From assembly GCF_000725125.1 (NCBI RefSeq), contig NZ_JFCB01000045.1, forward strand, positions 1 through 44,028: DNA of 44,028 bases, in the 5' to 3' direction. The position numbers and the translations under genes are program-made. Origin of the DNA: Streptomyces toyocaensis. Its GTDB lineage: Bacteria > Actinomycetota > Actinomycetes > Streptomycetales > Streptomycetaceae. This document shows, piece by piece, positions 1-7,685 of this stretch. The notes under the pieces were generated by a model. The model worked only from the letters and a program-made list of their open reading frames with translations. It was not told where the DNA came from and did not search any database. Within the stretch, counting starts at the first letter, position 1. Each line of letters begins with the position of its first letter.

Positions 1-1008
1 GCCCTGCTCGCCGCCGGCATCCGGCCCTCCGTGACCCGCCGGGCCCTGGCAGACCTCGTGGTCCGCGCGGAAACCGCCCTCGCCGCGCCGGCCGGCGCCG
101 ACCCCACGCGCCTGCGCACCTGGTCCCGCGCCCTGCGCGGCACCGGTGCCGTCCCGCGCCCCGACGGCCCCGGCACGGACGTCGCCGGTGCACGTCCCGG
201 GGCGGCCGGCGAGCGCACCGCCCCGCCGCCCCCGCGGGACCGGTTCGGACCGCTCGTCCCGATCGTCGTCCGCACCGCGCTCGGCTGCGCGCTCGCCGGC
301 TTCGCGTCCCTCGCCCTCGGCATCGGCCGCCCCTACTGGGCCCTGGTCACAGCGGCCGCGCTCCACCAGGCCGGCCTCACCCGCACCTGGAGCCGCACCG
401 TGCAGCGCGTCGTCGGCAATCTCGCCGGCGTCCTGCTCTTCGCCGCCGTCGCCCCCGTCGCCCACCTCGGTCCGCTCGCGCTCGTGCTGTGCTGCCTGCT
501 GTTCAGCTTCGGCGCCGAAGCGCTCATCGGCCGCAACTACTGGCTCGGCACCGTCTGCGTCACCCCGCTGGCCCTGCTCGTCACCGAGTTCGCCGGCCAC
601 CAGCGGACCGGTGACCTGGTCACCGAGCGCACCGTGGACACCCTGGTCGGCGCCCTGGCCGGGTTCGCCGCCGCCCTGGCCGTCACCAACCGGAGCGCGG
701 GTGACCGGGTCCTGCGCCGCCTCGGCGCCGCGGACCGGGCCCGCGAGGGCGCCGAACGCGTCCTGGCCGACCCGCGGCCCGCGCCCGCGGCCCTGGAGAG
801 CGCCCGCCGCGACCTCGCCGCCGCCCTGGCCGACCTGCGGACCGCCGCCGACGCCGCGGCGGGCGAGTGGTGGCGGCGGACCCCGGCCCAGGAGCGGGTC
901 GCGCTCGCCGAGCAGGCGGGACACCGTACGCTCGCGGCGACGGTACGACGCCGGGTACTGCTCCCGGACCCCGGCACGGGCACGCACACGGAGGACGTAC
1001 GGCCATGA
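1..1008 (+). CDS. FUSC family membrane protein (5' truncated by window edge)
   Basis: The frame is open from the first base, so the true start lies upstream. The visible part is about 335 residues. A hydrophobic block at roughly codons 85-225 holds several adjacent membrane helices, including the RPYWALVTAAALHQAG stretch typical of the FUSC (fusaric acid resistance/aromatic exporter-like) domain, followed by a charged, Ala/Arg-rich cytoplasmic tail. FUSC proteins are integral membrane proteins linked to efflux of aromatic acids; the substrate here is unknown. The stop overlaps the ATG of the next gene (ATGA), so the pair is probably translationally coupled, and the MarR protein may regulate this transporter. 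The family call is good; the substrate cannot be inferred. Confidence 0.8.
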   Translation, partial: ALLAAGIRPSVTRRALADLVVRAETALAAPAGADPTRLRTWSRALRGTGAVPRPDGPGTDVAGARPGAAGERTAPPPPRDRFGPLVPIVVRTALGCALAGFASLALGIGRPYWALVTAAALHQAGLTRTWSRTVQRVVGNLAGVLLFAAVAPVAHLGPLALVLCCLLFSFGAEALIGRNYWLGTVCVTPLALLVTEFAGHQRTGDLVTERTVDTLVGALAGFAAALAVTNRSAGDRVLRRLGAADRAREGAERVLADPRPAPAALESARRDLAAALADLRTAADAAAGEWWRRTPAQERVALAEQAGHRTLAATVRRRVLLPDPGTGTHTEDVRP

Positions 1009-1583
1009 CGGCGACCGAAGGACCATCGGCGACCGGCCCCGAGGAGATGACGGCCGGCGGCGGGTACCTGCCCGGACGGCGAGGCGACACCGTAGCCGCG
1101 GTCGTCCGGCAGTGGCAGGCCGTCCATCCCGGCCTGGACACCGGCCCCATGGAGGTCATCGGCCGCATCAACCGCTGTGCCGCCCTGCTCCAGCAGGCGG
1201 AGGACGCCCCGCTGCGCCGGGCCGGGCTCTCCCGAGCCGAGTTCGACCTGCTCGGCGCGCTGCGCCGCACCGGCCACGAGCTGACCCCCAGCGAGCTGGC
1301 CCGCGAGACCTTCTCCTCGGGAGCCGCCGTCACCAAGCGCCTCAAACAGCTCACCGAACGGGGACTCGTCGAACGCCGCAGCGACACCCGCGACCGCAGG
1401 GTCGCGCACGTCCGCCTCACCGACGCCGGACGCGACACGGTCGACGGCATCCTGCCCGCCCAGCTCGCCTACGAGACGGCGGTGCTGTCCGGCCTGGACG
1501 GCCCGGAGCTCGGCGAGCTCGCCGCCCTGCTCGGCGTGCTGCTCGGGCAGCTGGAGGGCCGCCTGGGCGCGCTGCGCGCGTGA
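1005..1583 (+). CDS. MarR family transcriptional regulator
   Basis: 192 aa. The ATG at 1005 overlaps the stop of the FUSC gene; an upstream in-frame GTG exists but would lie inside that gene. The centre carries the winged-helix core: LSRAEFDLLGALRRTG, then LTPSELARETFSSGAAVTKR (recognition helix region) and the wing sequence VERRSDTRDRRVAHVRLT, which is the DxRxxxVxLT signature of MarR. N- and C-terminal helices would form the dimer interface. MarR proteins typically repress an adjacent efflux gene and are released by small phenolic ligands. Coupling to a FUSC transporter fits that pattern, but the operator would lie upstream of this window. Confidence 0.9.
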   Translation: MTATEGPSATGPEEMTAGGGYLPGRRGDTVAAVVRQWQAVHPGLDTGPMEVIGRINRCAALLQQAEDAPLRRAGLSRAEFDLLGALRRTGHELTPSELARETFSSGAAVTKRLKQLTERGLVERRSDTRDRRVAHVRLTDAGRDTVDGILPAQLAYETAVLSGLDGPELGELAALLGVLLGQLEGRLGALRA

Positions 1584-1629
1584 CGGCGCGCCGCGCCGCC
1601 GGCGCTCACCGTTCGCCGGCCGGCCCGGT

Positions 1630-1920
1630 TCACGCCGGACATCGCGCGCCCCGCGGGTCCCGGAGCCCCGCCACGCACAGACCCCACAGAGGCGAGAGGG
1701 ACTTCATCAGCACCGTGCCCTCCACCGCCGTGGCCGTCACCGCCGCGGAGTCCACGCCGTCGACCGGAAGTACGGCAGCCAGTGCGCGGGCACCTCGTGC
1801 GGGAACGTCTCGTCCACCGTCACCATGCCGTCGGACTCCGCGCCGTCCGTGATCCACCGGGGGCGCGGCCGCGACGGGCCGGCCCTCCGGCCGCACACGG
1901 TGGTGCAGCAGGCCACGGCC
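1630..1920 (-). pseudogene. Decayed C-terminal fragment of a VOC (glyoxalase-like) protein
   Basis: On the minus strand one frame reads ETFPHEVPAHWLPYF and then runs into unrelated residues and a stop. Shifting by one base at about position 1770 restores VDGVDSAAVTATAVEGTVLM and then VAGLRDPRGARC before the stop at 1630. Together these match the last half-domain of two-domain VOC proteins (PxxWLxYF, DVDxxxxxxxxxGGxVLMxP, DPxGAxF). No start codon or N-terminal domain is visible. I read it as a remnant with a 1-base deletion. It is too short and broken to be functional. Confidence 0.6.
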
Positions 1921-2012
1921 TCCCGCGGCGCGCGGGTCAGCGGTACCACCGGGCCCAGCACCCCGGCCACGCCGAACAGCCGGCGCCCTGTTCCGGCGCG
2001 GGGCGCCGGCCG

Positions 2013-2369
2013 GTGTGCCTCACCGTCGGGCGCACCGTGGGGGAGTGCGGCACCCGCTTCACGGCCTGCGCGGACGGCTGCGCCCGCGGCTTCATCGAGG
2101 TCGACACGGCACTGGCCCGCCCCGAACGCCTCACGCGGGCCGGCGGCCTCGCGGACATCGGCAACCTGCACGTCGAGCCCTCGGCATACGGCACCGGGCT
2201 CGAGCAGCGGCTCCTCGCCCATGCCGCCGACTGGCTCCGGCTGTGCGGTGTCGACCGGCTGGTCGCCTACGAACCGGAGACCGACCGGAACGCGCTCGGC
2301 CGTCTCGCCCGCGCCGGCTTCCGCGAACTGACCCGCACCGACCGGGGCTGGGAGCACCGACCCGGCTGA
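2013..2369 (+). pseudogene. N-terminally truncated GNAT acetyltransferase fragment
   Basis: From a GTG at 2013 the frame gives 118 aa. It begins in the middle of a GNAT fold and contains GFIEVDT, ADIGNLHVEPSAYGTGLEQR (core strand and start of the acetyl-CoA-binding helix), DWLRLCGVDRLVAY and AGFRELTRTDRGWEH. The first strands and helices of a normal 150-180 aa GNAT protein are missing, and the usual R/QxxGxG/A pyrophosphate loop is weak (AYGTGLE). No ribosome binding site is obvious. The upstream sequence does not restore the missing part in any frame. It could be a very short expressed protein, but a remnant is more likely. Confidence 0.5.
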
Positions 2370-2379
2370 TCGGCGGCCG

Positions 2380-2778
2380 TCAGATTCCCGGCCGGTACCG
2401 CAGCGGATGCCCGGCCGGGACCTCGACGAGGACGACGGGCGTCCCGTCCGGATCCGCGATCCACATCTCGACCAGTCCCCATGGCTCCTGCACCGGGGGG
2501 CGGACGACGGGGACGCCCTCGGCCACCAGTTCCTCGTGCGCGGCCGCGACGTCCTCGACCTGGAGCCACAGCCGTACATCCGGCGACGCCGCCGCGGAGG
2601 AGCCCGAACGGCCCGACAGTTCCAGGAACCCGCCGCCGAGGAAGTAGACGGTGCCGCGCTCCGGGCCCGTGCCGAACTCGCGGAAGACGGCGAGGCCCAG
2701 CTGCTCGCCGTAGAAGGCGCGGGAGCGGTCCGGATCGGTGGGGCGGAGCAGGATGCGGCTGCCCAGTACATGCACCAT
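2380..2778 (-). CDS. VOC family protein (glyoxalase/bleomycin resistance-like)
   Basis: 132 aa starting at the ATG at 2778 (MVHVLGSRILLRPTDPDRSR). Longer in-frame readings run into the promoter region of the divergent gene. A single beta-alpha-beta-beta-beta unit pair is visible: ILLRPTDPDRSRAFYGEQLG, FLGGGFLELSG, LWLQVEDVAAAHEELVAEG and WIADPDGTPVVLVEVP. VOC proteins bind a metal or a ligand in a dimeric cup; roles range from isomerases to antibiotic-binding proteins, and no specific substrate is evident. It is transcribed divergently from the GNAT gene at 2862, with about 83 bases shared as promoter region. Confidence 0.88.
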   Translation of the reverse strand: MVHVLGSRILLRPTDPDRSRAFYGEQLGLAVFREFGTGPERGTVYFLGGGFLELSGRSGSSAAASPDVRLWLQVEDVAAAHEELVAEGVPVVRPPVQEPWGLVEMWIADPDGTPVVLVEVPAGHPLRYRPGI

Positions 2779-2861
2779 GCGGCCGAGCGTAACGCCCGGG
2801 TTAGTCTCGTCCCCGTCCGCACCACGCCGAAGCCGGCGCACACGAACCCGGAGACGTGCCC

Positions 2862-3413
2862 ATGGAATCCGCCACCGACGCCGCACTGACCTTCCGCGAC
2901 GCCACCGACGCCGACGTGGACGCCCTCGTCGCGTTGATCGAGTCGGCGTACCGGGGGGATTCCAGCCGGGCCGGATGGACCACCGAGGCGGACATCCTCC
3001 AAGGTCAGCGCACCGACCCGGAGGGCGTGCTGGAGGTCATCACCTCGCCGGACAGCCGGCTGCTCACGGTGGAGCGCGAGGGCCGGATCGTCGCCTGCTG
3101 CCAGCTCGAACACCGTGGCACCTACGCGTACTTCGGGATGTTCGCGGTGAGCCCCGCCCTCCAGGGTGCCGGACTCGGCAGGACGATCATCGCGGAGGCG
3201 GAGCGGCGGGCCCGCGAGATCTGGGGCGTGGAGGAGATGCACATGACGGTCATCTCCGTGCGCGAGGACCTGATCGCCTGGTACGAGCGGCGAGGCTACC
3301 GCCGTACGGGGAGGATGACGCCCTTCCCGTACGGCGACGAGCGCTTCGGCATCCCGCAGCGCGACGACCTGCAGTTCGAGCTGTTGGTCAAGGAGCTGAC
3401 CCGGGCGTCGTGA
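2862..3413 (+). CDS. GNAT family N-acetyltransferase
   Basis: 183 aa. I place the start at the ATG at 2862; a GTG two codons upstream is an alternative. The fold is complete: LTFRDATDADVDALVALIES at the N terminus, then strand YAYFGMFAVSPALQGAGLGR with the QGAGLG acetyl-CoA loop, IIAEAERRAREIWG, and the late motif DLIAWYERRGYRRTGRM. It probably acetylates a small amine or a protein N terminus; the substrate is not inferable. It is divergent from the VOC gene and convergent with the phosphodiesterase gene that follows 13 bases after its stop. Confidence 0.9.
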   Translation: MESATDAALTFRDATDADVDALVALIESAYRGDSSRAGWTTEADILQGQRTDPEGVLEVITSPDSRLLTVEREGRIVACCQLEHRGTYAYFGMFAVSPALQGAGLGRTIIAEAERRAREIWGVEEMHMTVISVREDLIAWYERRGYRRTGRMTPFPYGDERFGIPQRDDLQFELLVKELTRAS

Positions 3414-3426
3414 GGCGCCGGGCCCC

Positions 3427-4110
3427 TCACGCGGTGAAGCGGCCGGTGCGTTTGATCTCCGGGTAGTCGGTGGTCGCCCCGTCGAGCTGCAGCGCCCTGA
3501 CCAGCCTCAGGTGGTCCTGGGTGTTGACCACCCAGCCGACGACGGCCAGATCCGCCTTGCGTGCCCGCTCCACGATCTCCAGGGTGAGCCGGCGGATGTC
3601 GAGGCAGACGGTCGAGGCCCCGGCGGCGACCGCGCGGTCCACCACGTCGGTGCCGTACCTTCCGGCGACGAGTGCCGTCCGCACCCCGGGCACCAGCCGG
3701 GCGATCTCGGTGACCGCCTCGTCGTGGAACGACGCGACCTCCACCCGCCCGGCCAGGTCCCGCTCGTTCATCACCTCGGCCAGCGCGCGTGCCGCCCGCA
3801 CGTCCTTGATCTCGGCCTGGAGCGGGGACCGGACGGCGTCCAGGACCTCCTCGAAGAGCGGGACGCGCTCGCCGCGCCCGGCGTCCAGGGCGCGCAGCTC
3901 GGCGAGTGTCTTGTCGGCGACGGCGCCCGTGCCGTCCGTCGTACGGTCCACTTCGGCGTCGTGCATGACGACGAGCGCGCCGTCCTTGCTCAGGTGCAGA
4001 TCGAGTTCGATGACGTCGAGGCCCGCTTCCTGGGCGGCGACGAAGGACCGGAGGGTGTTCTCGGGCTCGACACCCATGACTCCGCGGTGACCGATGGTGA
4101 GGAAGTTCAA
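3427..4110 (-). CDS. Glycerophosphodiester phosphodiesterase
   Basis: 227 aa. The enzyme hydrolyses glycerophosphodiesters to glycerol-3-phosphate and an alcohol. GDPD family landmarks are present: IGHRG (His8-Arg9), EPENTL (Glu17), ELDLHLSKDGALVVMHD (Glu35, Asp37, His50), and QAEIKD near residue 100 as the next metal/substrate strand. It has no signal peptide, so it is cytoplasmic. The length is close to the usual compact bacterial GDPD (about 230-250 aa). It is a single gene on the minus strand, divergent from the DUF6421 gene and separated from it by about 250 bases. Confidence 0.93.
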   Translation of the reverse strand: MNFLTIGHRGVMGVEPENTLRSFVAAQEAGLDVIELDLHLSKDGALVVMHDAEVDRTTDGTGAVADKTLAELRALDAGRGERVPLFEEVLDAVRSPLQAEIKDVRAARALAEVMNERDLAGRVEVASFHDEAVTEIARLVPGVRTALVAGRYGTDVVDRAVAAGASTVCLDIRRLTLEIVERARKADLAVVGWVVNTQDHLRLVRALQLDGATTDYPEIKRTGRFTA

Positions 4111-4298
4111 GACTCGACTCGCTTCCGTCGACGGCGGCGGGGGGCCGCGTCCCTACGGCCCTCCTGGACCGTATCGCCTGTGCCCGCCGCGTCCAGAGGC
4201 CGAACGCCGATCGCACACAGCGTCGTTTACCCCGGTGTTCAACAGGAAAAAATGCGGTGAGGCCTGGGGTGAGGCAGGATATTTTCCGGAGGAGCCCC

Positions 4299-4326
4299 TT
4301 GCTGGGAGAAACCGCCTGTGTATACG
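4299..4326 (+). promoter_or_regulatory. Candidate housekeeping-type promoter of the DUF6421 operon
   Basis: TTGCTG at 4299-4304 and TATACG at 4321-4326 are separated by 16 bases and lie about 38 bases upstream of the DUF6421 ATG. The surrounding stretch is noticeably AT-richer than its neighbours. A strong ribosome binding site (TGGAGGATGGGAC) follows just before the ATG. The assignment is by pattern only. The rest of the 4111-4363 gap shows no gene. Confidence 0.45.
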
Positions 4327-4363
4327 GTCTCCTTACGCGAGGTTTTTTTGTGGAGGATGGGAC

Positions 4364-5761
4364 ATGACGGAAATTCTTGTGCAGCTGGGCTCGGAGGGGA
4401 AGGTTCCTTCGGTGTCCAGGGTGGTTGAGCACCCGGCTTGGCCCGTGCTCAAGGATGCCGTGGAGCGGATCCGGCCCTGGCAGTCCAAGGACGGCTCGAT
4501 CGACTTCGACGCCGACGCGGCCCCGGACCGCGCCGCGGCCGAGAGCGCGGTGCGGACCGTGATCGGCGCCGTCGAAGAGCTCTCCCCGCTGCTCCCGCAC
4601 GACCGCGTCTACCACGAGGCGCTGGCCAAGGACCTGGGCCGCTGGGCCGACGGCGGCTTCGAGGTGCCCGACTTCCTCGACTCGCTGCTGGCCTTCCAGC
4701 CGGCCGCGAACCGCGAGGACGGCCTCCAGCACCTCGTCGTCTTCCCGATGTACACGCAGAACGGCAACCCCGACCGCAACCTCGAGGCGGTCGTGCTGCG
4801 CATGGTCTGGCCCGACTGGCTGGCCGAGCTGGAGCGCACCCGCTACGACAACCCGCTGTTCTGCGGCATCACCTTCGAGGACTTCACCGCGGGCTACGAC
4901 ACCAACTCCGCGGTCCTCTTCCCCGAGACCATCGCCGTGCGGGAGGCCCCCGAGCGCTTCACCTGGGGCGGCATCTTCTGCGACCGCGAGGCCGCGCGCT
5001 TCCGCCGTGTCACCGAGGCCGCCGTCGACATCCTGGGCCTCCGGCTGCCCGAGGACGTCGCCGCCATGGTGCACGACCAGAAGCGGTGTGAAGAGGCGTT
5101 CGTGCTCTGGGACATGGTTCACGACCGCACCCACAGCCACGGCGACCTGCCGTTCGACCCGTTCATGATCAAGCAGCGGCAGCCGTTCTGGATGTACGGC
5201 CTGGAGGAGCTGCGCTGCGACCTCACCGCCTTCAAGGAGGCGGTGAAGCTCGCCGGTGAGGGTGTCCCGCAGGCCCGTGACGTGCAGGTCGCGGTGCTCT
5301 TCGACCGGATGTTCCGCTTCCCCGTCACCGGCGAGCGGACGCGGAACTACGACGGGCTCGGCGGCCAGCTCCTCTTCGCCTACCTGCACAGGCACGACGT
5401 CGTCCGCTGGACCGACAACAAGCTCTCCATCGACTGGGAGCGCGCGCCGCAGGTCACCAACCAGCTGTGCGCCGAGATCGAGACGCTGTACCGGGACGGC
5501 ATCGACCGCCCCAAGCTGGTGCACTGGTTCGCGGGGTACGAGCTGGTCTCCACCTACCTCTCCCCGCACCCGGGCTCCAAGTGGGCCAAGGGCCCCGACG
5601 CCCTCGACCTGACGCTGCCGCCGCGGAAACTCGTCGATGACGTGCTTCCGGACGAGTTTCCGCTGAGCATGTTCTATGAGGCACTGTCCAAGAAGCTGAA
5701 GAACGTGATCGCCTCCACCAAGGGCATCACGGCGGACGGCGCCGAGCGGGTCGCCGCGTGA
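4364..5761 (+). CDS. DUF6421 family protein, possible metal-dependent enzyme
   Basis: 465 aa. The start is the ATG at 4364, preceded by a GGAGGA ribosome binding site; upstream in-frame codons are not protein-like. It has no signal peptide or membrane segment, so it is cytoplasmic. The sequence matches what I recall of actinobacterial DUF6421, a family without assigned function. Striking features are HDRTH at residues 253-257 followed by His259, then EELRCD at 281-286. This layout resembles zincins (HExxH plus a downstream EExRxD helix), with Asp in place of the catalytic Glu. That reading is my inference. Further conserved-looking stretches are VVFPMYTQNGNPDRNLEAV, YDNPLFCGITFEDFTAGYD and YDGLGGQLLFAYLHRHDV. 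It is the first gene of a unit with the SDR and threonine aldolase genes. Confidence 0.85.
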   Translation: MTEILVQLGSEGKVPSVSRVVEHPAWPVLKDAVERIRPWQSKDGSIDFDADAAPDRAAAESAVRTVIGAVEELSPLLPHDRVYHEALAKDLGRWADGGFEVPDFLDSLLAFQPAANREDGLQHLVVFPMYTQNGNPDRNLEAVVLRMVWPDWLAELERTRYDNPLFCGITFEDFTAGYDTNSAVLFPETIAVREAPERFTWGGIFCDREAARFRRVTEAAVDILGLRLPEDVAAMVHDQKRCEEAFVLWDMVHDRTHSHGDLPFDPFMIKQRQPFWMYGLEELRCDLTAFKEAVKLAGEGVPQARDVQVAVLFDRMFRFPVTGERTRNYDGLGGQLLFAYLHRHDVVRWTDNKLSIDWERAPQVTNQLCAEIETLYRDGIDRPKLVHWFAGYELVSTYLSPHPGSKWAKGPDALDLTLPPRKLVDDVLPDEFPLSMFYEALSKKLKNVIASTKGITADGAERVAA

Positions 5762-5799
5762 GCGATCTCGTCCACAACACTGCTCAGGAGGCGAGGATC

Positions 5800-6546
5800 A
5801 TGGGGAACGGGGCGCTCGACGGTGCGGTGATCGCGGTGGCCGGCGCGGGAGGGCCCGCGGGACGTGCGGCACTGCTCAGGCTGGCCGAGGCCGGGGCGAC
5901 GGTCATCGGCTCCGACAACGACCCGGAGCGGCTGGCGGAGGCGGTCGACGCGGCGCGCTACGCGCACGGCGGCGCCACCGTCACCGGTGACACGGTCGAC
6001 CTGCTCGACCTGGACTCGACCCGTGACTGGGCCGCCCGGGTCGAGAAGGAGTTCGGCCGCGTCGACGGGCTGGTCCACCTCGTCGGTGGCTGGCGCGGCA
6101 GCGAGACCTTCACCAAGACCAGCCTGGACGACTGGGACTTCCTTGAGCTGCTGCTGGTGCGCACGGTGCAGCACACCACCCTCGCCTTCCACGAGGCGCT
6201 CCAGCGCAGCGACCGCGGCCGGTACCTCCTGATCAGCGCGGCCGGCGCGAGCAGGCCCACAGCGGGCAACGCCGCGTACGCCGCCGCCAAGGCGGCCGCC
6301 GAGGCGTGGACGCTGGCCATGGCCGACTACTTCCGCAAGGCCGGGGGCGAGCAGGGGCCGACGTCGGCGGCTGCGATCCTGGTGGTGAAGGCGTTGGTGC
6401 ACGACGCGATGCGCGCCGACCGCCCCAACGCGAAGTTCGCGGGTTTCACGGACGTCAAGGACCTGGCCGAGGCCATCGCCGGAGTCTGGGAGAAGCCCGC
6501 CGCGGAAGTGAACGGAAACCGTCTGTGGCTGACCGAGAAGCCGTGA
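5800..6546 (+). CDS. SDR family NAD(P)-dependent oxidoreductase
   Basis: 248 aa from the ATG at 5800, chosen because AGGAGG at 5786-5791 sits 8 bases upstream. A GTG at 5758 overlapping the DUF6421 stop (GTGA) would add 14 residues. The Rossmann motif is an unusual VAGAGGPAGRA rather than TGxxxGxG. The active site is SAAGASRPTAGNAAYAAAK, giving Ser, Tyr-x3-Lys. The middle has VDGLVHLVGGWRGSETF in place of the common NNAG, as in atypical SDRs. Substrate unknown. It lies within a tight operon: DUF6421, then this gene, then the threonine aldolase with a 4-base overlap. Confidence 0.88.
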   Translation: MGNGALDGAVIAVAGAGGPAGRAALLRLAEAGATVIGSDNDPERLAEAVDAARYAHGGATVTGDTVDLLDLDSTRDWAARVEKEFGRVDGLVHLVGGWRGSETFTKTSLDDWDFLELLLVRTVQHTTLAFHEALQRSDRGRYLLISAAGASRPTAGNAAYAAAKAAAEAWTLAMADYFRKAGGEQGPTSAAAILVVKALVHDAMRADRPNAKFAGFTDVKDLAEAIAGVWEKPAAEVNGNRLWLTEKP

Positions 6547-7616
6547 ACCCACCGAGGACCGACGCGCGTCGTCATCACGACCCGGACGTCCGCGGTTTCG
6601 CCAGCGACAACTACGCCGGGGTCCACCCGGAGGTGCTCGCCGCCCTGGCCGTGGCCAACGGCGGGCACCAGGTCGCTTACGGCGAGGACGCGTACACCGA
6701 CAACCTCCAGCAGGTCGTACGCAGCCACTTCGGCCCCACGGCCGAGGCCTTCCCGGTCTTCAACGGCACCGGCGCCAACGTCGTCGCGCTCCAGGCGGTC
6801 ACCGACCGCTGGGGCGCGGTGATCTGCGCCGAGAGCGCCCACATCAACGTGGACGAGGGCGGGGCGCCGGAGCGGGTCGGCGGCATCAAGCTGCTCACCG
6901 TGCCCACCCCGGACGGCAAGCTCACCCCCGAGCTGATCGACCGGCAGGCCTACGGCTGGGACGACGAGCACCGCGCGATGCCGCAGGTGGTCTCGCTGGC
7001 CCAGGCCACCGAGCTGGGCACGGTCTACACGCCCGACGAGATCCGTGCCATCTGCGAGCACGCCCACGCCCGCGGCATGAAGGTGCACGTCGACGGCTCC
7101 CGGCTGGCCAACGCCGCCGCCACGCTGGACGTGCCGATGCGCACCTTCACCAACGCGGTCGGCGTCGACCTGCTCTCGCTGGGCGGCACCAAGAACGGCG
7201 CCCTGTTCGGCGAGGCGGTCGTGGTGCTGAACCCGGACGGCATCCGGCACCTGAAGCACCTGCGCAAGCTGTCCATGCAGCTCGCGTCCAAGATGCGCTT
7301 CGTCTCGGTGCAGTTGGAAGCCCTCCTGGCCCGGGACCTGTGGCTGCGCAACGCCCGGCACGCCAACGAGATGGCCCAGCGCCTGGCCGAGGGCGTGCGC
7401 GCCGTGCACGGTGTGGAGATCCTCTACCCGGTGCAGGCCAACGCCGTCTTCGCGCGGCTGCCGCACGAGGTGAGCGAGCGCCTGCAGAAGCGGTTCCGCT
7501 TCTACTTCTGGGACGAGGCGGCGGGCGACGTCCGCTGGATGTGCGCCTTCGACACCACCGAGGACGACGTGGACACGTTCGTGGCGGCGCTCAAGGAGGA
7601 GATGGCCCGCTCATAA
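6543..7616 (+). CDS. Low-specificity L-threonine aldolase-like PLP enzyme
   Basis: 357 aa from a GTG at 6543 that overlaps the SDR stop (GTGA). Fold-type I PLP enzyme: FASDNYAGVHPEVLAAL at the N terminus, AYGEDAYT, HINVDEGGAPE, VHVDGSRLANAAA (Asp184 pairs with the pyridine nitrogen) and SLGGTKNGALFGEAVV with the PLP Lys at residue 217. The family cleaves L-threonine or L-allo-threonine, and related beta-hydroxy amino acids, to glycine plus aldehyde. Its coupling to an SDR and DUF6421 suggests a dedicated pathway on a beta-hydroxy amino acid rather than housekeeping glycine supply; that is inference. Confidence 0.92.
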   Translation: MNPPRTDARRHHDPDVRGFASDNYAGVHPEVLAALAVANGGHQVAYGEDAYTDNLQQVVRSHFGPTAEAFPVFNGTGANVVALQAVTDRWGAVICAESAHINVDEGGAPERVGGIKLLTVPTPDGKLTPELIDRQAYGWDDEHRAMPQVVSLAQATELGTVYTPDEIRAICEHAHARGMKVHVDGSRLANAAATLDVPMRTFTNAVGVDLLSLGGTKNGALFGEAVVVLNPDGIRHLKHLRKLSMQLASKMRFVSVQLEALLARDLWLRNARHANEMAQRLAEGVRAVHGVEILYPVQANAVFARLPHEVSERLQKRFRFYFWDEAAGDVRWMCAFDTTEDDVDTFVAALKEEMARS

Positions 7617-7618
7617 CT

Positions 7619-7676
7619 GCATAGGTATGCGGTCGACCGAAAATGCATTGACTGTCGGTCGGCCGCCTGCCTATGC
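7619..7676 (+). promoter_or_regulatory. Leaderless promoter embedded in a 21-bp inverted repeat
   Basis: TTGACT (7648-7653) and TATGCT (7672-7677) are spaced by 18 bases and place transcription start at or next to the ATG at 7686. No ribosome binding site is present, so the mRNA is probably leaderless. Overlying this is an imperfect dyad: the left arm at 7619-7639 begins GCATAGG and ends GGTCGACCG, and the right arm at 7656-7676 begins CGGTCGGCC and ends CCTATGC. About 18 of 21 positions pair across a 16-base spacer. The right arm covers the -10 element, so the dyad could be an operator. It might also serve as a terminator for the threonine aldolase unit, whose stop is 3 bases upstream. Confidence 0.6.
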
Positions 7677-7685
7677 TCTGGCGCC

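Noticed and set aside
1737..3242. A 501-codon open frame on the minus strand across the VOC and GNAT genes
   Set aside because: It is a high-GC shadow frame antisense to or overlapping well-supported genes; only its last part overlaps the genuine VOC remnant and the rest shows no protein family features.
3296..5569. A 757-codon minus-strand open frame opposite the phosphodiesterase and DUF6421 genes
   Set aside because: The composition is that of antisense high-GC DNA (Arg/Val/Leu/His runs), it overlaps two strongly supported genes, and no domain is visible.
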